Source of the DNA: Candidatus Brocadia sp.
GTDB taxonomy: Bacteria > Planctomycetota > Brocadiia > Brocadiales > Brocadiaceae
Reading direction: 5' to 3'
DNA: 64,000 nt
NCBI GenBank assembly: GCA_021646415.1
Contig: SOEU01000006.1
Location: 62,001 to 126,000, forward strand
The notes beneath the pieces were generated by a model. That model saw nothing but the letters and a program-made list of their open reading frames with translations. It ran no database searches and had not been told where the DNA came from. Position numbers and translations under genes: made by a program. Positions 35,711 to 44,224 of the stretch are shown here, in pieces. Positions within the stretch are counted from its first letter, which is position 1, and each line of letters opens with the position of its first letter.

Positions 35711-37063
35711 ATGTGTATAAAAAAATTGACATTTCTGATCACAATGATCCTGCCTTTTTTATTTACATACACCACAAATGCGGATGAAACTTGCTTGTCA
35801 CCCTACATGGCCAAGATTACTGGACAAGAGGACTTTGTTTACGTTTGGACATTGGGCGCCGAGGGATTGGGAGACAGTTCAGACAAGCTTGTTACCATAG
35901 ACGTACGTCCCGATTCGAAGGCTTACGGCATGGTAATTCATGTCGTATCTGTAAGTGGCCGTAACGAAGCCCATCACGGTGATTTTACCGACGATCGTCG
36001 CTACTTCTGGGCGGGGGGGCTTGACACCAGTCAAATATTCATCTTCGATATGTATTCAGACCCTGCAAAACCACGTCTTGTTAAAACCATAAACGATTTC
36101 GTGAAACGGTCCGGTGGTGTAGTGGGTCCGCACACGTTTTACGCCCTTCCAGGACGCATGCTAATCACTGGTCTCTCCAACGACACGGATCTTGGTGGCA
36201 GGACGGGTTTGGTGGAATACAGCAATGAGGGTGATTACATTACTACACATTGGTTACCGACTATCGATAATACGCGTGGAGCAATCATCGAGAAGCTTGC
36301 GGATGGATATGGCTATGATGTGCGGGTTTTGCCGCGCCGTAATGTGATGCTGACATCTTCATTTACAGGCTGGTCGAACTACATGACGGAATTTGAAAAG
36401 GTAACACAAGACCCCGATGCGATGAAGCGCTTCGGTCAGACTATGGTGGTGTGGGATTTTCACGCACGCAAACCGAAAAAAGTCTTGTATGTTCCTGGCG
36501 CACCGCTGGAGATCCGTTTTGCCTGGGGGCCATTTCAGGATTATGCCTTTACCAGCACCGCACTTACTGCAAAGATTTGGCTTATTTACGCAGATGACAA
36601 GAATGAGTGGCAGGCAAAGTCCGTAGCCGATATTGGCGACCCTTCAAATCCACCACTGCCTGTGGACATTAGCATAAGCGCTGATGGCCGGTATCTATGG
36701 GTTGCCTCTTTTATGGATGGCAAAGTACGCCTGTTCGATGTAAGTGACCCTTTTCATCCAAAACAGGTTTATGAGAAAGTTATCGGTTCTCAATTGAATA
36801 TGATTTCGCAAAGCTGGGACGGCAAGCGGCTTTATTTTACCTCTTCACTGTTGTCGAAATGGGATAAAAAAGGCAAGGCAGACCAGCAGTTCCTTAAGGC
36901 ATACGACTGGAATGGAAAGGAACTCATAGAAAAGTTCACTGTTGACTTCTACCAGCAAAAGCTGGGACGGCCTCATATTATGCGATTGGGCGCTTATGCG
37001 CTATACGACATTGAACCACCAAAGGCGGCATCAGCAGCCCAAGGACGCCAGCAAGAGAACTGA
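35711..37063 (+). CDS. SBP56-family protein, putative methanethiol oxidase, exported
   Basis: 450 residues from the ATG at 35711, which has GGAGGGGG directly upstream (an ATG at 35687 is weaker). A signal peptide (FLITMILPFLFTYTTNADE) is followed by a seven-bladed propeller of the selenium-binding protein 56 family, with EAHHGDFTDDRRYFWAGGLD and VVGPHTFYALP. Periplasmic bacterial members (MtoX) are copper enzymes that oxidise methanethiol. The next gene, 2 nt on, encodes a SCO copper chaperone, as in known mtoX loci. In an anaerobe an O2-dependent activity is doubtful, so substrate and acceptor are open. Confidence 0.82.
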   Translation: MCIKKLTFLITMILPFLFTYTTNADETCLSPYMAKITGQEDFVYVWTLGAEGLGDSSDKLVTIDVRPDSKAYGMVIHVVSVSGRNEAHHGDFTDDRRYFWAGGLDTSQIFIFDMYSDPAKPRLVKTINDFVKRSGGVVGPHTFYALPGRMLITGLSNDTDLGGRTGLVEYSNEGDYITTHWLPTIDNTRGAIIEKLADGYGYDVRVLPRRNVMLTSSFTGWSNYMTEFEKVTQDPDAMKRFGQTMVVWDFHARKPKKVLYVPGAPLEIRFAWGPFQDYAFTSTALTAKIWLIYADDKNEWQAKSVADIGDPSNPPLPVDISISADGRYLWVASFMDGKVRLFDVSDPFHPKQVYEKVIGSQLNMISQSWDGKRLYFTSSLLSKWDKKGKADQQFLKAYDWNGKELIEKFTVDFYQQKLGRPHIMRLGAYALYDIEPPKAASAAQGRQQEN

Positions 37064-37065
37064 CC

Positions 37066-37740
37066 ATGCGGAAGCAAGTAATGTGCCTTAAGCGCCAGGT
37101 ACCGGTAATTATTATTTTATGGGGGCTTTTGCTGGGAGCACCTTCATTTGCAAAAGACAATGGACTGGGCTACACGCCACCTGCACCCGGCAGTTATGAA
37201 CTCCCCCCCATCAAACGGGCTGTCGACGGGATTGTGCTTGACACCAAAGGGAATCGGCAGCACCTGTTTGATTACATGGATGATAAGCTCGTGATATTGA
37301 GTTTTATCTATACTACCTGTAGCGATATTTGTCACATTGCGACATATGTGTTGCAGCAGGTAACGACCGAACTCAAACAAGATCCAGTGTTTTCAGACAA
37401 GGTGCGTCTCATTACTTTAAGTTTCGATCCTGACCACGACACGCCCGAAGTTATGCACCGCTATGCGCAGGAAATGGAGTGTGATACATCCGGATGGGTG
37501 TTTCTCACCACCTCTTCGCACACTGAATTGCAACCGATATTAGACGGCTATGGTCAGTATATCGTTCGGGAGCGTGATGCCGCCGGCAAGATAACAGGGG
37601 CGTTTATGCATGTCCTCAAGGTCTTTTTAATCGATCGTAAACGCAAGATTCGCAATATTTATAGTCTGAGCTTTTTGCATCCGACGCTTCTGTTGAATGA
37701 CATCAGAACGTTATTGTTGGAAGAGGCGGCAAACCGATAG
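37066..37740 (+). CDS. SCO1/SenC-type copper chaperone
   Basis: 224 residues with an N-terminal signal or anchor (VIIILWGLLLGAPSFAKD). The thioredoxin-like fold has CSDIC (CxxxC copper/redox site) near residue 86 and the distal His in GAFMHVLKVFLID near 185, the SCO copper ligand set. It begins 2 nt after the SBP56 gene, and in established mtoX loci this partner loads copper into the enzyme. Function is therefore probably metallation of the upstream product. Confidence 0.88.
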   Translation: MRKQVMCLKRQVPVIIILWGLLLGAPSFAKDNGLGYTPPAPGSYELPPIKRAVDGIVLDTKGNRQHLFDYMDDKLVILSFIYTTCSDICHIATYVLQQVTTELKQDPVFSDKVRLITLSFDPDHDTPEVMHRYAQEMECDTSGWVFLTTSSHTELQPILDGYGQYIVRERDAAGKITGAFMHVLKVFLIDRKRKIRNIYSLSFLHPTLLLNDIRTLLLEEAANR

Positions 37741-37764
37741 CAAGAAAAAAGGGGCAGGAAAGGG

Positions 37765-38200
37765 GTCATATACCATGTAACCTGCCGGAGTAACGAGCGG
37801 AAGGCAATATTCAGGGATAACCATGATAAGAACATTTTCCTTGAGTTGCTGAATGAGGCTGAAAACATATCATATCATCCTGTATTGTTACGTCCTCATG
37901 GATAATCATTTCCATCTGCTATTGATATAAAAGAAAAAGTTATTGGAGGAAGCATACTGGGGGAGTGATACGTTTATCAACTGGGTAAGAGACAAATTTT
38001 TACCAGTGAAATCACGTGAGATTTCAGCGGTACAGCGGTTAAAAAAATATACCACAAAAGAGTAAATCATTGATGCACTCTGCAAAGAGACGGATAAAAG
38101 TTTTGATGAAATAAAAAATGAACGAGGTATAATAAGGCAAATAGCTATGGACTTGTTATATCGGGTTGGTGGATTAATAAGTAGGAAAAGTGCACATTAA
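37765..38200 (+). pseudogene. Degenerate REP-associated tyrosine transposase (RAYT, IS200-like Y1)
   Basis: Parts are readable in different frames. Frame one gives YHVTCRSNERKAIF and a following FLELLNEAEN; a shifted frame then gives YVLMDNHFHLLLI, the HUH motif box of Y1 transposases; later INWVRDKFLPV and EIKNERGIIRQIAMDLLYRV resemble the C-terminal helix-turn-helix region, with in-frame stops and a large central deletion. No active transposase is possible. It marks the left end of the accessory region. Confidence 0.75.
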
Positions 38201-38261
38201 AGTTTTATAATATTGTCAATGCCCCGCATAAGGAGACATTATCAATAATTGGAGAAATACA

Positions 38262-38399
38262 ATGTCTAAAACATCGCATGTTATCTTTGATGGAAAGGTA
38301 TTACGACCTGAAGGGACGGTTGATTTGAAACCTAACACACGTTATAAGGTCTATTTGATTTGCTCGATTTTCGCGAATTTATGCGATAGGACAAACTGA
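38262..38399 (+). CDS. Short antitoxin-like protein, probably truncated
   Basis: 45 residues starting SKTSHVIFDGKVLRPEGTVD, a beginning shared by small antitoxin-like proteins (VIFDGKVLRPE...LxPNTRY). Normal members are about 75 residues; here the C-terminal half is lost and replaced by an unrelated tail. GGAG lies 8 nt before the ATG. Its stop overlaps the start of the nucleotidyltransferase gene (ATGA). Probably a remnant. Confidence 0.45.
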   Translation: MSKTSHVIFDGKVLRPEGTVDLKPNTRYKVYLICSIFANLCDRTN

Positions 38400-38695
38400 T
38401 GACGTTAGAAGAGATTAAGAAGGTTGCAGTTCCAGCTTGTATGGAGTTTAATGTTAAAAAATTGGATATCTTTGGATCACTTGTGCGTGGAGAAGTGACC
38501 GCGGGGAGCGATGTAGATTTGCTCGTTGAATTTGAGAACCCCACTTTGAATCTTACAAAAAGGTACTTTGGACTGCTTCATCGGCTTGAGGATACTTTGC
38601 ATTGTGAAGTTGATCTGCTTACAATCAATGGGCTAAGGAATCCCTATTTTCGCCGCCATGTATTAAAGGAAAAGATTACCATCTATGAGGGATGA
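38399..38695 (+). CDS. mntA: MNT-type minimal nucleotidyltransferase antitoxin
   Basis: 98 residues with the GSLVRGE...SDVDLLVEF signature (Gly-Ser and the Asp-x-Asp metal site) of minimal nucleotidyltransferases. In MntA-HepT modules this enzyme AMPylates or otherwise neutralises the HEPN toxin. Its end overlaps the HEPN gene by 11 nt. All catalytic residues seem present. Confidence 0.85.
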   Translation: MTLEEIKKVAVPACMEFNVKKLDIFGSLVRGEVTAGSDVDLLVEFENPTLNLTKRYFGLLHRLEDTLHCEVDLLTINGLRNPYFRRHVLKEKITIYEG

Positions 38696-38960
38696 AATCC
38701 TAAAGTATCTCTTTGACATCAAAGAAGCATCTTTAGCTATTTTCCAATTTGTGCACGGGAAGAAGTTTGAAGATTACGAACAGGACGAATTACTTCGGAG
38801 TGGTGTTGAGAGAAAGTTTGAGATTATTGGAGAAGCGCTGAACAGAATCAAAAATGAAGATGCTGCCGTACTTGCTAAGATAAGAGATTATCGCAACATT
38901 GTATCTTTTAGGAACATTCTCGCACATGGTTACGATACCATTGACGACAGAATAGTGTAA
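38685..38960 (+). CDS. hepT: HEPN (HepT) toxin with premature stop
   Basis: 91 residues ending at TAA 38958-38960. The RNILAHGY box carries the R-x4-H RNase motif of HepT toxins. After the stop the same frame continues for 20 codons (GIIEEDLGNLLEDIGRLSGQ) to a second TAA at 39021-39023, and this reads like the missing C-terminal helix of the family (about 112 residues). A nonsense change has cut the last helix off. The RNase site is kept, but folding and dimerisation may suffer. Confidence 0.8.
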   Translation: MRDEILKYLFDIKEASLAIFQFVHGKKFEDYEQDELLRSGVERKFEIIGEALNRIKNEDAAVLAKIRDYRNIVSFRNILAHGYDTIDDRIV

Positions 38961-39023
38961 GGAATTATTGAAGAGGACTTGGGTAATTTGCTCGAAGATA
39001 TCGGGAGATTGAGTGGGCAGTAA

Positions 39024-39403
39024 GAATTAACCCCGAACTAATCAGAATAAAAACCTAAGTGATAAGATGGTAACTTTTAAAATGCACTTTCAGTCTTTCT
39101 AGAATTCTCGCGCTGAGGTGTTGAAGGAGCAATTCGTTGTTGAATAATGAAGGTTTGACCCTGACACTTTGTCTGACACTTTTCGTTTAGCCTGATTTTT
39201 GGCTTGCAGTTAAAATATGATTTAGACGTTGCTACCGATAAACTGAGCGATTGGCTGGAGCAGGAAGTAAAGGAATTTTCTAAAGTAAACTAATACACGT
39301 CATTTGAAATTATTTGTCATTTTAAAGTATTTGACCCTAACAATACCCCATGTGGTACGACCAGACATTGACGAGGCGGGGATGAGAGGTCCAAGAAATC
39401 GCA
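39024..39403. other. 380-nt gap with gene debris
   Basis: Holds a short stop-ended frame (39213-39293, reading YDLDVATDKLSDWLEQEVKE) that looks like a protein tail without a head, and the first copy of a short motif repeated three times in the accessory region (39312-39338). No complete gene is seen. Confidence 0.4.
39312..39338 (+). repeat. Copy 1 of the TTTGTCATTTTAAA motif
   Basis: ATTTGTCATTTTAAAGTATTTG followed by ACCCT in effect repeats the sequence at 44331 (which has AAAAGATTTG and ACCCT). Direct orientation with copy 2, about 5 kb apart, flanking the Hachiman-like and higA genes. Confidence 0.5.
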
Positions 39404-39670
39404 GTGGATGATATATTGAAAGAGGAATATAACTCGACTAAAGGCAAGACGACTTTGGTCGGCTGGGCATTCGAGAATGAATCCGAGTGCAAGAAGTACT
39501 TAGCCAATCGTGTGAAGGCGAAGATTCGGGAGTCGGACACCTCAGAACTGCTTCAGGAATATCTTGTCGAGATGGCCGACACGGGATTTGTACATCAGCC
39601 TTGCAATTTCGAGTTCAGAACCCACCCATGGCTAAGGATTGGGAGGTTGGAGAGGCATTTGCCGCAGTGA
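39404..39670 (+). CDS. N-terminal part of a putative HamA-like (DUF1837) protein, in a separate frame
   Basis: 88 residues from a GTG at 39404. It reads protein-like (LVGWAFENESECKKYLANRV, LLQEYLVEMADTGFVHQP) up to about THP at 39627, where sense passes to the frame of the next gene. Either a frameshift has split one nuclease gene or two short genes overlap by 43 nt. Codon composition is more GC-rich than the surroundings, as for the following two genes. No clear ribosome site. On its own it has no recognisable domain. Confidence 0.55.
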   Translation: MDDILKEEYNSTKGKTTLVGWAFENESECKKYLANRVKAKIRESDTSELLQEYLVEMADTGFVHQPCNFEFRTHPWLRIGRLERHLPQ

Positions 39671-40188
39671 TGTTGGAGGATCGATTTGAGGCTTCCTTCC
39701 CGTGGCCGACCTCTTGGGACAAGCGAACGCCAAAAGCCAGTCTGCCAGGACCAGATATGCCCGGTTTTCATCGGAAGGACAGTCCTCGGTTTTTGTTTGG
39801 TGAAGTGAAGGCGTCCTCAGAGGCAAAGTCTCCACCTCAGATCGCCAACTGTGGCGACGACTCCTTATGCAGCCAGATGAAACGTCTTTTGTTTTCCGAC
39901 ATGCACCGGCAGCAGTTAATAGAATGGCTGCTTGTCCGTGCACGGGATTCAGCGAGGTGGAAACCCATTTTTGATGAGGCTATCAAGCGATACGCCGCGG
40001 ATAAAGCGTGCATCTGTGGTGTGCTGGTGCGGGGTGGAACCACGCCAAACACCGATGACTTGTCACAGGTACAAAATGAGCTGGCCGCTTTGACAAGCGC
40101 ATATGACGTGATGCTACTGGCGTTTTATCTGCCATTCAATAAGTCTGAATGGGTTGAATTGGTTTACGGATCGGGGTCAAGAAATTGA
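39628..40188 (+). CDS. Putative HamA-like nuclease (DUF1837-type), possibly the 3' part of a split gene
   Basis: 186 residues from an ATG at 39628. Conserved-looking nuclease core: SLPGPDMPGF, then FLFGEVKASSE, i.e. an Asp followed by E-x-K, the PD-(D/E)xK pattern. C-terminal helices follow (MHRQQLIEWLLVRARDS). The stop overlaps the start of a Ski2-type helicase gene by 4 nt. A DUF1837 nuclease with a large SF2 helicase is the composition of the Hachiman defence system. No ribosome site is seen at 39628, so translation probably relies on coupling, or the gene is broken by a frameshift near 39625. Confidence 0.6.
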   Translation: MAKDWEVGEAFAAVMLEDRFEASFPWPTSWDKRTPKASLPGPDMPGFHRKDSPRFLFGEVKASSEAKSPPQIANCGDDSLCSQMKRLLFSDMHRQQLIEWLLVRARDSARWKPIFDEAIKRYAADKACICGVLVRGGTTPNTDDLSQVQNELAALTSAYDVMLLAFYLPFNKSEWVELVYGSGSRN

Positions 40189-43100
40189 GTACACACCCAT
40201 CAGATTTTATCCTGCAAAAATTCGGCGGGATTGATGCCATAAAAAAGCAGGCTGAGACTGCACGAGTCTGGCTGGCTAAGACAGTATTAGCCCAGATTGC
40301 CGAAGGTGATAGTTTGGCAATAGCTAAGCTGACGCCATCTGAGCTATCCCAAGTGCAACAGGCCCTTCAGATTGTAGAATTGAGGGCGCTTGACTTGATG
40401 CAAGATTGGCGCCGCGATTTTCTTTCGAAGGAGGGACAGGAGTTTCGTCAATTCTGTTCACTTGCCTTCGATTTGCGCCGATCACTTCCTAAGCCAGAGA
40501 ATGCAGATGATACCTTGAAGTCAAACTTGCTGCTTTCCTGCGTGGCAGTATTAGGTGACCGCTCCGCAGACATCCGTCGTCATTTCCGTGAGCATCCGTG
40601 GGTTATTCCGCACCCTCAATCCAAGAATTGGGGGCAGCGGTTGTTCTACACGACCGCGGATGCATTTCTGCGAGTGGTACGGAAGCAGAAATGGACTGAC
40701 TTGGAGGAGGTAGCCACTGCGATCAAGAATCTGCGAGAACAGCAGAAAGATTTCGAGTCTGGTTACCTCGATAAAGAAAACGGCGTTCGCCAGACTGCGG
40801 CATTGGAATTAGTGGCCTTCTACCATTTGGCTAAGTCTATTGAGGTGTTGGGTCTTTACGTGGGGACTGGCGAACCAGCGACTGCGACGGACGAAGTGGA
40901 GTTCCATGTAAGTCGGGCAATACGTGCAACTGATTCTGCCGGGATTATAGAATTGGCACTGCTACTGCGATGGATTGGGGCAGCATCCAGGATGATGATT
41001 CGTACGACCATCTGGCACCAACTGGCGGCATATAACGATAAAATGACTGTGTTCAAAAAGTCGCTGGCCAGCCGAGATAGAACGCAGCCGATGTTCGATT
41101 TGTTGCCACCCCAACGAGATGCCATACAGGAACTGATGAGCATCGGTAATCGTGCCTTGGTGGTCGAGATGCCCACTTCTGGTGGGAAGACGTTACTGGC
41201 CGAGTTTCGAATCATCCAGACCAAGGTCAACGTTGCAGATTCGTGGATTGCTTACCTGGTACCTACGCGGGCACTGGTGAACCAAGTAACTGCCCGCTTG
41301 CGCCGCGATTTAGGATCGCTGGATTTAAAAGTCGAACTTGCATCGCCAGCTATAGAGATAGATGTGTTCGAGGATGAACTGCTTAAGGGCAAGGATGCGT
41401 TCGACGTATTAGTAACTACCCCAGAAAAATTAGACCTTCTGATTCGCAGCCAACGAATTGATTTAAAGCAACGGACGCTCGGCTTAGTAATTCTTGACGA
41501 GGCTCACAATTTGGGGGATGGCGAGCGTGGCTTGAAATCAGAATTGCTTCTGGCCACGATCAACCGAGAGTCGCCTGATACTCATTTCCTTCTGCTTACT
41601 CCGTTTGTGCCAAACTCTGAGGAGCTTGCTAAATGGTTGGATGATGAACGGTCTAAGAGCATTAAGCCGAGCTTTTCAGTCGATTGGCAGCCTAATGATC
41701 GCCTAATCGGGCTCACTTACATAGAAGGAAAAGGAAAGACATGGGGCATAAAGCTTCGCGCTTTACATACCAACAGACCAAGCATTCACTTTGAAGATGA
41801 AGCGGTATTGGAGCCGAATAAGGAGCGAAGTATTCCTATCAGCCAGACTAAGACTTCCAAGAAAAAAGTTGCCGCTGAAATTGCCCGAGTATTATCAGTT
41901 CGGGATTGCTCTGTTGTTCTTGCTTTCTCACCCGCTGACACATGGGATATTGCCCAGTACATTGCCGAACAGCAGCCATCACTGAGTCAACGATCCCAAA
42001 ATCTGGAATTAGTGCGGCGACATGTTGAAGACGAATATGGGGAAGATTTCCCACTTGCCGGTTTTCTCGAAAAAGGAATCGGAGTGCATCATGCGGGCAT
42101 TTCGCCCGACACTCGTTACTTGCTCGAATGGCTTATCGAGAAAGGCGAATTGAAGACTTTAGTGGCAACTTCAACACCGGCACAGGGTGTTAATTTCCCG
42201 ATATCGAGTGTTGTTTTAGCTACACATCATAAGTCTAAGAAAGTTGGAAGCGGATATATTAAAGAGCCTCTTCGACCTGACGAGTTTTGGAATATTGCCG
42301 GTCGTGCAGGCCGTTTATTCCAAGACACACTTGGGCTGGTATTGTTCGCTTCAACAACCACACAAGATAAGGATATTGAGGTATTTGTCGATCAGAACGT
42401 TCAACACCTGGCCTCGGCTTTGGAAGAAATGATTGCCGATACGATGGAAAAGGGTTGGGAGTTGGATTTAAAAAAGCTGGTTAAGAATGACCTGAAATGG
42501 TCGAGTTTCGTTCAATTCCTTTCACACACGTATCGATTAATCAACGACCATTCTCGGTTCATTGCGGATACTGAGATGTTGCTTAAGCGCACCTATGCCT
42601 ATCGCCGTCTGCTAACAAATCAGCCTGAGGTCGCTGAGCAATTACTGGAGTCTACCAGAGCTTATGCGGATCAACTGAAGAACCTTCCTGCTGGTGTCGC
42701 TTCGCTTGTGGACACCACGGGGTTTTCGCCGGAAACCGTAGTTGACCTCCTAATGAAAAGAAAGGAGATTCAACTATCGCCGTCTGAATGGAGTCCGAGT
42801 CAGTTATTCCGTATAGGCGGCGAAGGCCTAAAAAATGTGGTCGGTAAAATGCTCGAAGTTGGCGAGCTCAATATCGAAGGGCGAGGTCCTGGGGAACCAG
42901 GTACCATTGCGGAAATCATTAGCATGTGGGTAGGCGGCAAATCGTTAAAGGAGATAGCGTTAAAGCATTTCCCGACCGAGTCAAACGATGAAAAAAAGAT
43001 TACCGAGTGTTGCAGACTTATTTTCCAGAAATTGGCTCAGAATGCATCTTGGGGTCTTGGAGCTATTCAGAGTTTGTCTGGTGTAGATATAGAGTCGTTA

Positions 43101-43406
43101 TCATCAGAACAACAGGAAGCCTTCCGCACATTGCCTGCGATGATCTACTATGGTTGCAATTCGGTTGAGGGTGTGCTTATGCGTTCCTTAAGTGTCCCGC
43201 GTTCAATCTGCGTACCAATAGGTGAAGCATACAAAGCAGAGACTCCTGTGGATTACACTGAAGTAACACGAATCGGAAAGGCAAGACATTGGCTTAAAGA
43301 TGCCGAACTTCAGGTATGGAACACAGCTGCTAAGTCCAAGAAGATGTCAGGCCAAGATTACCGAAATCTTTGGTTAATCCTGAACGGTCGTGAACCTGTG
43401 TTTTGA
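40185..43406 (+). CDS. Large superfamily 2 helicase (Ski2-like), probable HamB of a Hachiman-like system
   Basis: 1073 residues. Motif I MPTSGGKTLLAEF near 330, motif Ia YLVPTRALVNQ, motif II LDEAHNLGDGERG near 435, motif V ATSTPAQGVNFP near 660 and motif VI NIAGRAGR near 705. This is the order and wording of Ski2/Hel308-like helicases. A 300-residue helical domain precedes the motor and about 370 residues follow, as in HamB-type defence helicases. Motif III reads LLTPF rather than the usual S/TAT. The TTG start overlaps the nuclease stop (TTGA). With an intact nuclease it would degrade foreign DNA. Function as HamB is inference. Confidence 0.75.
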   Translation: MSTHPSDFILQKFGGIDAIKKQAETARVWLAKTVLAQIAEGDSLAIAKLTPSELSQVQQALQIVELRALDLMQDWRRDFLSKEGQEFRQFCSLAFDLRRSLPKPENADDTLKSNLLLSCVAVLGDRSADIRRHFREHPWVIPHPQSKNWGQRLFYTTADAFLRVVRKQKWTDLEEVATAIKNLREQQKDFESGYLDKENGVRQTAALELVAFYHLAKSIEVLGLYVGTGEPATATDEVEFHVSRAIRATDSAGIIELALLLRWIGAASRMMIRTTIWHQLAAYNDKMTVFKKSLASRDRTQPMFDLLPPQRDAIQELMSIGNRALVVEMPTSGGKTLLAEFRIIQTKVNVADSWIAYLVPTRALVNQVTARLRRDLGSLDLKVELASPAIEIDVFEDELLKGKDAFDVLVTTPEKLDLLIRSQRIDLKQRTLGLVILDEAHNLGDGERGLKSELLLATINRESPDTHFLLLTPFVPNSEELAKWLDDERSKSIKPSFSVDWQPNDRLIGLTYIEGKGKTWGIKLRALHTNRPSIHFEDEAVLEPNKERSIPISQTKTSKKKVAAEIARVLSVRDCSVVLAFSPADTWDIAQYIAEQQPSLSQRSQNLELVRRHVEDEYGEDFPLAGFLEKGIGVHHAGISPDTRYLLEWLIEKGELKTLVATSTPAQGVNFPISSVVLATHHKSKKVGSGYIKEPLRPDEFWNIAGRAGRLFQDTLGLVLFASTTTQDKDIEVFVDQNVQHLASALEEMIADTMEKGWELDLKKLVKNDLKWSSFVQFLSHTYRLINDHSRFIADTEMLLKRTYAYRRLLTNQPEVAEQLLESTRAYADQLKNLPAGVASLVDTTGFSPETVVDLLMKRKEIQLSPSEWSPSQLFRIGGEGLKNVVGKMLEVGELNIEGRGPGEPGTIAEIISMWVGGKSLKEIALKHFPTESNDEKKITECCRLIFQKLAQNASWGLGAIQSLSGVDIESLSSEQQEAFRTLPAMIYYGCNSVEGVLMRSLSVPRSICVPIGEAYKAETPVDYTEVTRIGKARHWLKDAELQVWNTAAKSKKMSGQDYRNLWLILNGREPVF

Positions 43407-43421
43407 ATTGAGAGAGGAGAA

Positions 43422-43535
43422 ATGATGGGGGTAGACTATTGTACCGTGAGCGTGGGGAGAAAACAATTACGAGAAAAACTGAAAAACGACAAGCATCTTT
43501 CTCAGATTATCAAAAGAGTTGAAGCAGATTTGTAA
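43422..43535 (+). CDS. Mini-ORF, copy 1 (37 residues)
   Basis: Starts MMGVDYCTVSVGRKQLREKL and ends KRVEADL. GAGAGGAGAA precedes the first ATG. A second copy at 44225-44344 is nearly identical in both DNA and protein (about 120 bp), starting from the ribosome site itself. It lies 16 nt after the helicase gene. Highly charged and helical; I do not recognise it. Confidence 0.5.
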   Translation: MMGVDYCTVSVGRKQLREKLKNDKHLSQIIKRVEADL

Positions 43536-43549
43536 ACAATAAAGGGGGA

Positions 43550-43655
43550 TTTCTTTGCCTCCCCGTTGAAATGCTTGAGCTGTATGAAGGGAAAATATCA
43601 CGTACAGTTCTTAGGAGGAAATCAGGCAAAAATACCTGCAAACTATCCGGCGTAA
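43550..43655 (+). mobile_element. Group II intron 3' fragment
   Basis: The visible remnant comprises domain V (43577-43610), a domain VI-like hairpin and some flanking bases. Ends are approximate. The intron body including the maturase has been lost. Confidence 0.6.
43577..43610 (+). ncRNA. Group II intron domain V, orphan
   Basis: A 34-nt sequence starting GAGCTGTATGA and ending TCACGTACAGTTC with an 8-bp lower stem (GAGCUGUA with UACAGUUC), a GAAA loop and the AGC triad of domain V. After it a domain VI-like hairpin follows up to about 43653 (TTAGGAGG ... CTATCC). No reverse transcriptase frame or 5' intron end (GUGYG) is found upstream, where mini-ORF 1 lies. It is the 3' remnant of a deleted group II intron. 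Confidence 0.8.
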
Positions 43656-43809
43656 ATAATTTATTATTGATAGTAGTGTCTAATTGCAATAATACATTAT
43701 ATTTATTATTACCCTGAATATATTGAAAATACACGGATTTCAGATGAAAAATACTATCAATAATTTATGCAATCAGGCAGTAGCATGAGTTCCATGCTAC
43801 TATGAATAC

Positions 43810-43861
43810 GTGATTCAGTCATTTAAAGACAAGGGAACGGAAGATATTTTCAACGGTAAAT
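43810..43861 (+). pseudogene. higB: higB toxin remnant (N-terminal 17 codons only)
   Basis: From a GTG at 43810 the frame reads MIQSFKDKGTEDIFNGK, the standard N-terminus of HigB/RelE-type toxins. After that it runs out of register into higA. The remaining ~75 codons with the catalytic residues are missing, most simply by one deletion. Leaves higA without a working partner. Confidence 0.75.
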
Positions 43862-44158
43862 GTGGTTCGCATACCAACACAGAGAGAGCCAACCCATCCT
43901 GGAGAGATGCTCATCGAAGAATTTTTAATCCCTATGAATATCACCCAACGGGAATTGGCGAAGGAAATTCATGTTCCATACCAGAGGATTAATGAAATTA
44001 TCAACAAACGCCGTGGTGTGACACCTAGTACAGCTTTACGGCTTGCTAAATTCTTTAGGGTTTCAGAAGATTTTTGGATGAATCTGCAGCTTAGATGGGA
44101 TATATATAAAGCGAAACTTCATGAGGCAAAAGAATTAAAGACAATCAGATCTCTCTGA
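43862..44158 (+). CDS. higA: HigA-family antitoxin
   Basis: 98 residues from a GTG. THPGEMLIEEFL is the HigA hallmark, followed by a helix-turn-helix (TQRELAKEIHVPYQRINEII) and RRGVTPSTALRLAKFF. It should bind operator DNA and neutralise HigB, but the adjacent toxin gene is a 17-codon stub. It may therefore only repress, or serve against a toxin elsewhere. Confidence 0.88.
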   Translation: MVRIPTQREPTHPGEMLIEEFLIPMNITQRELAKEIHVPYQRINEIINKRRGVTPSTALRLAKFFRVSEDFWMNLQLRWDIYKAKLHEAKELKTIRSL

Positions 44159-44224
44159 ATGGATGAGTCGTTGGCGCCTTCATAAATTTAAACATGATAT
44201 GCCCAACAAGTCTGAGAGGAAGAA

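Noticed and set aside
40856-41230. 124-codon frame opposite the helicase
   Set aside because: Antisense shadow; no domain and no ribosome site.
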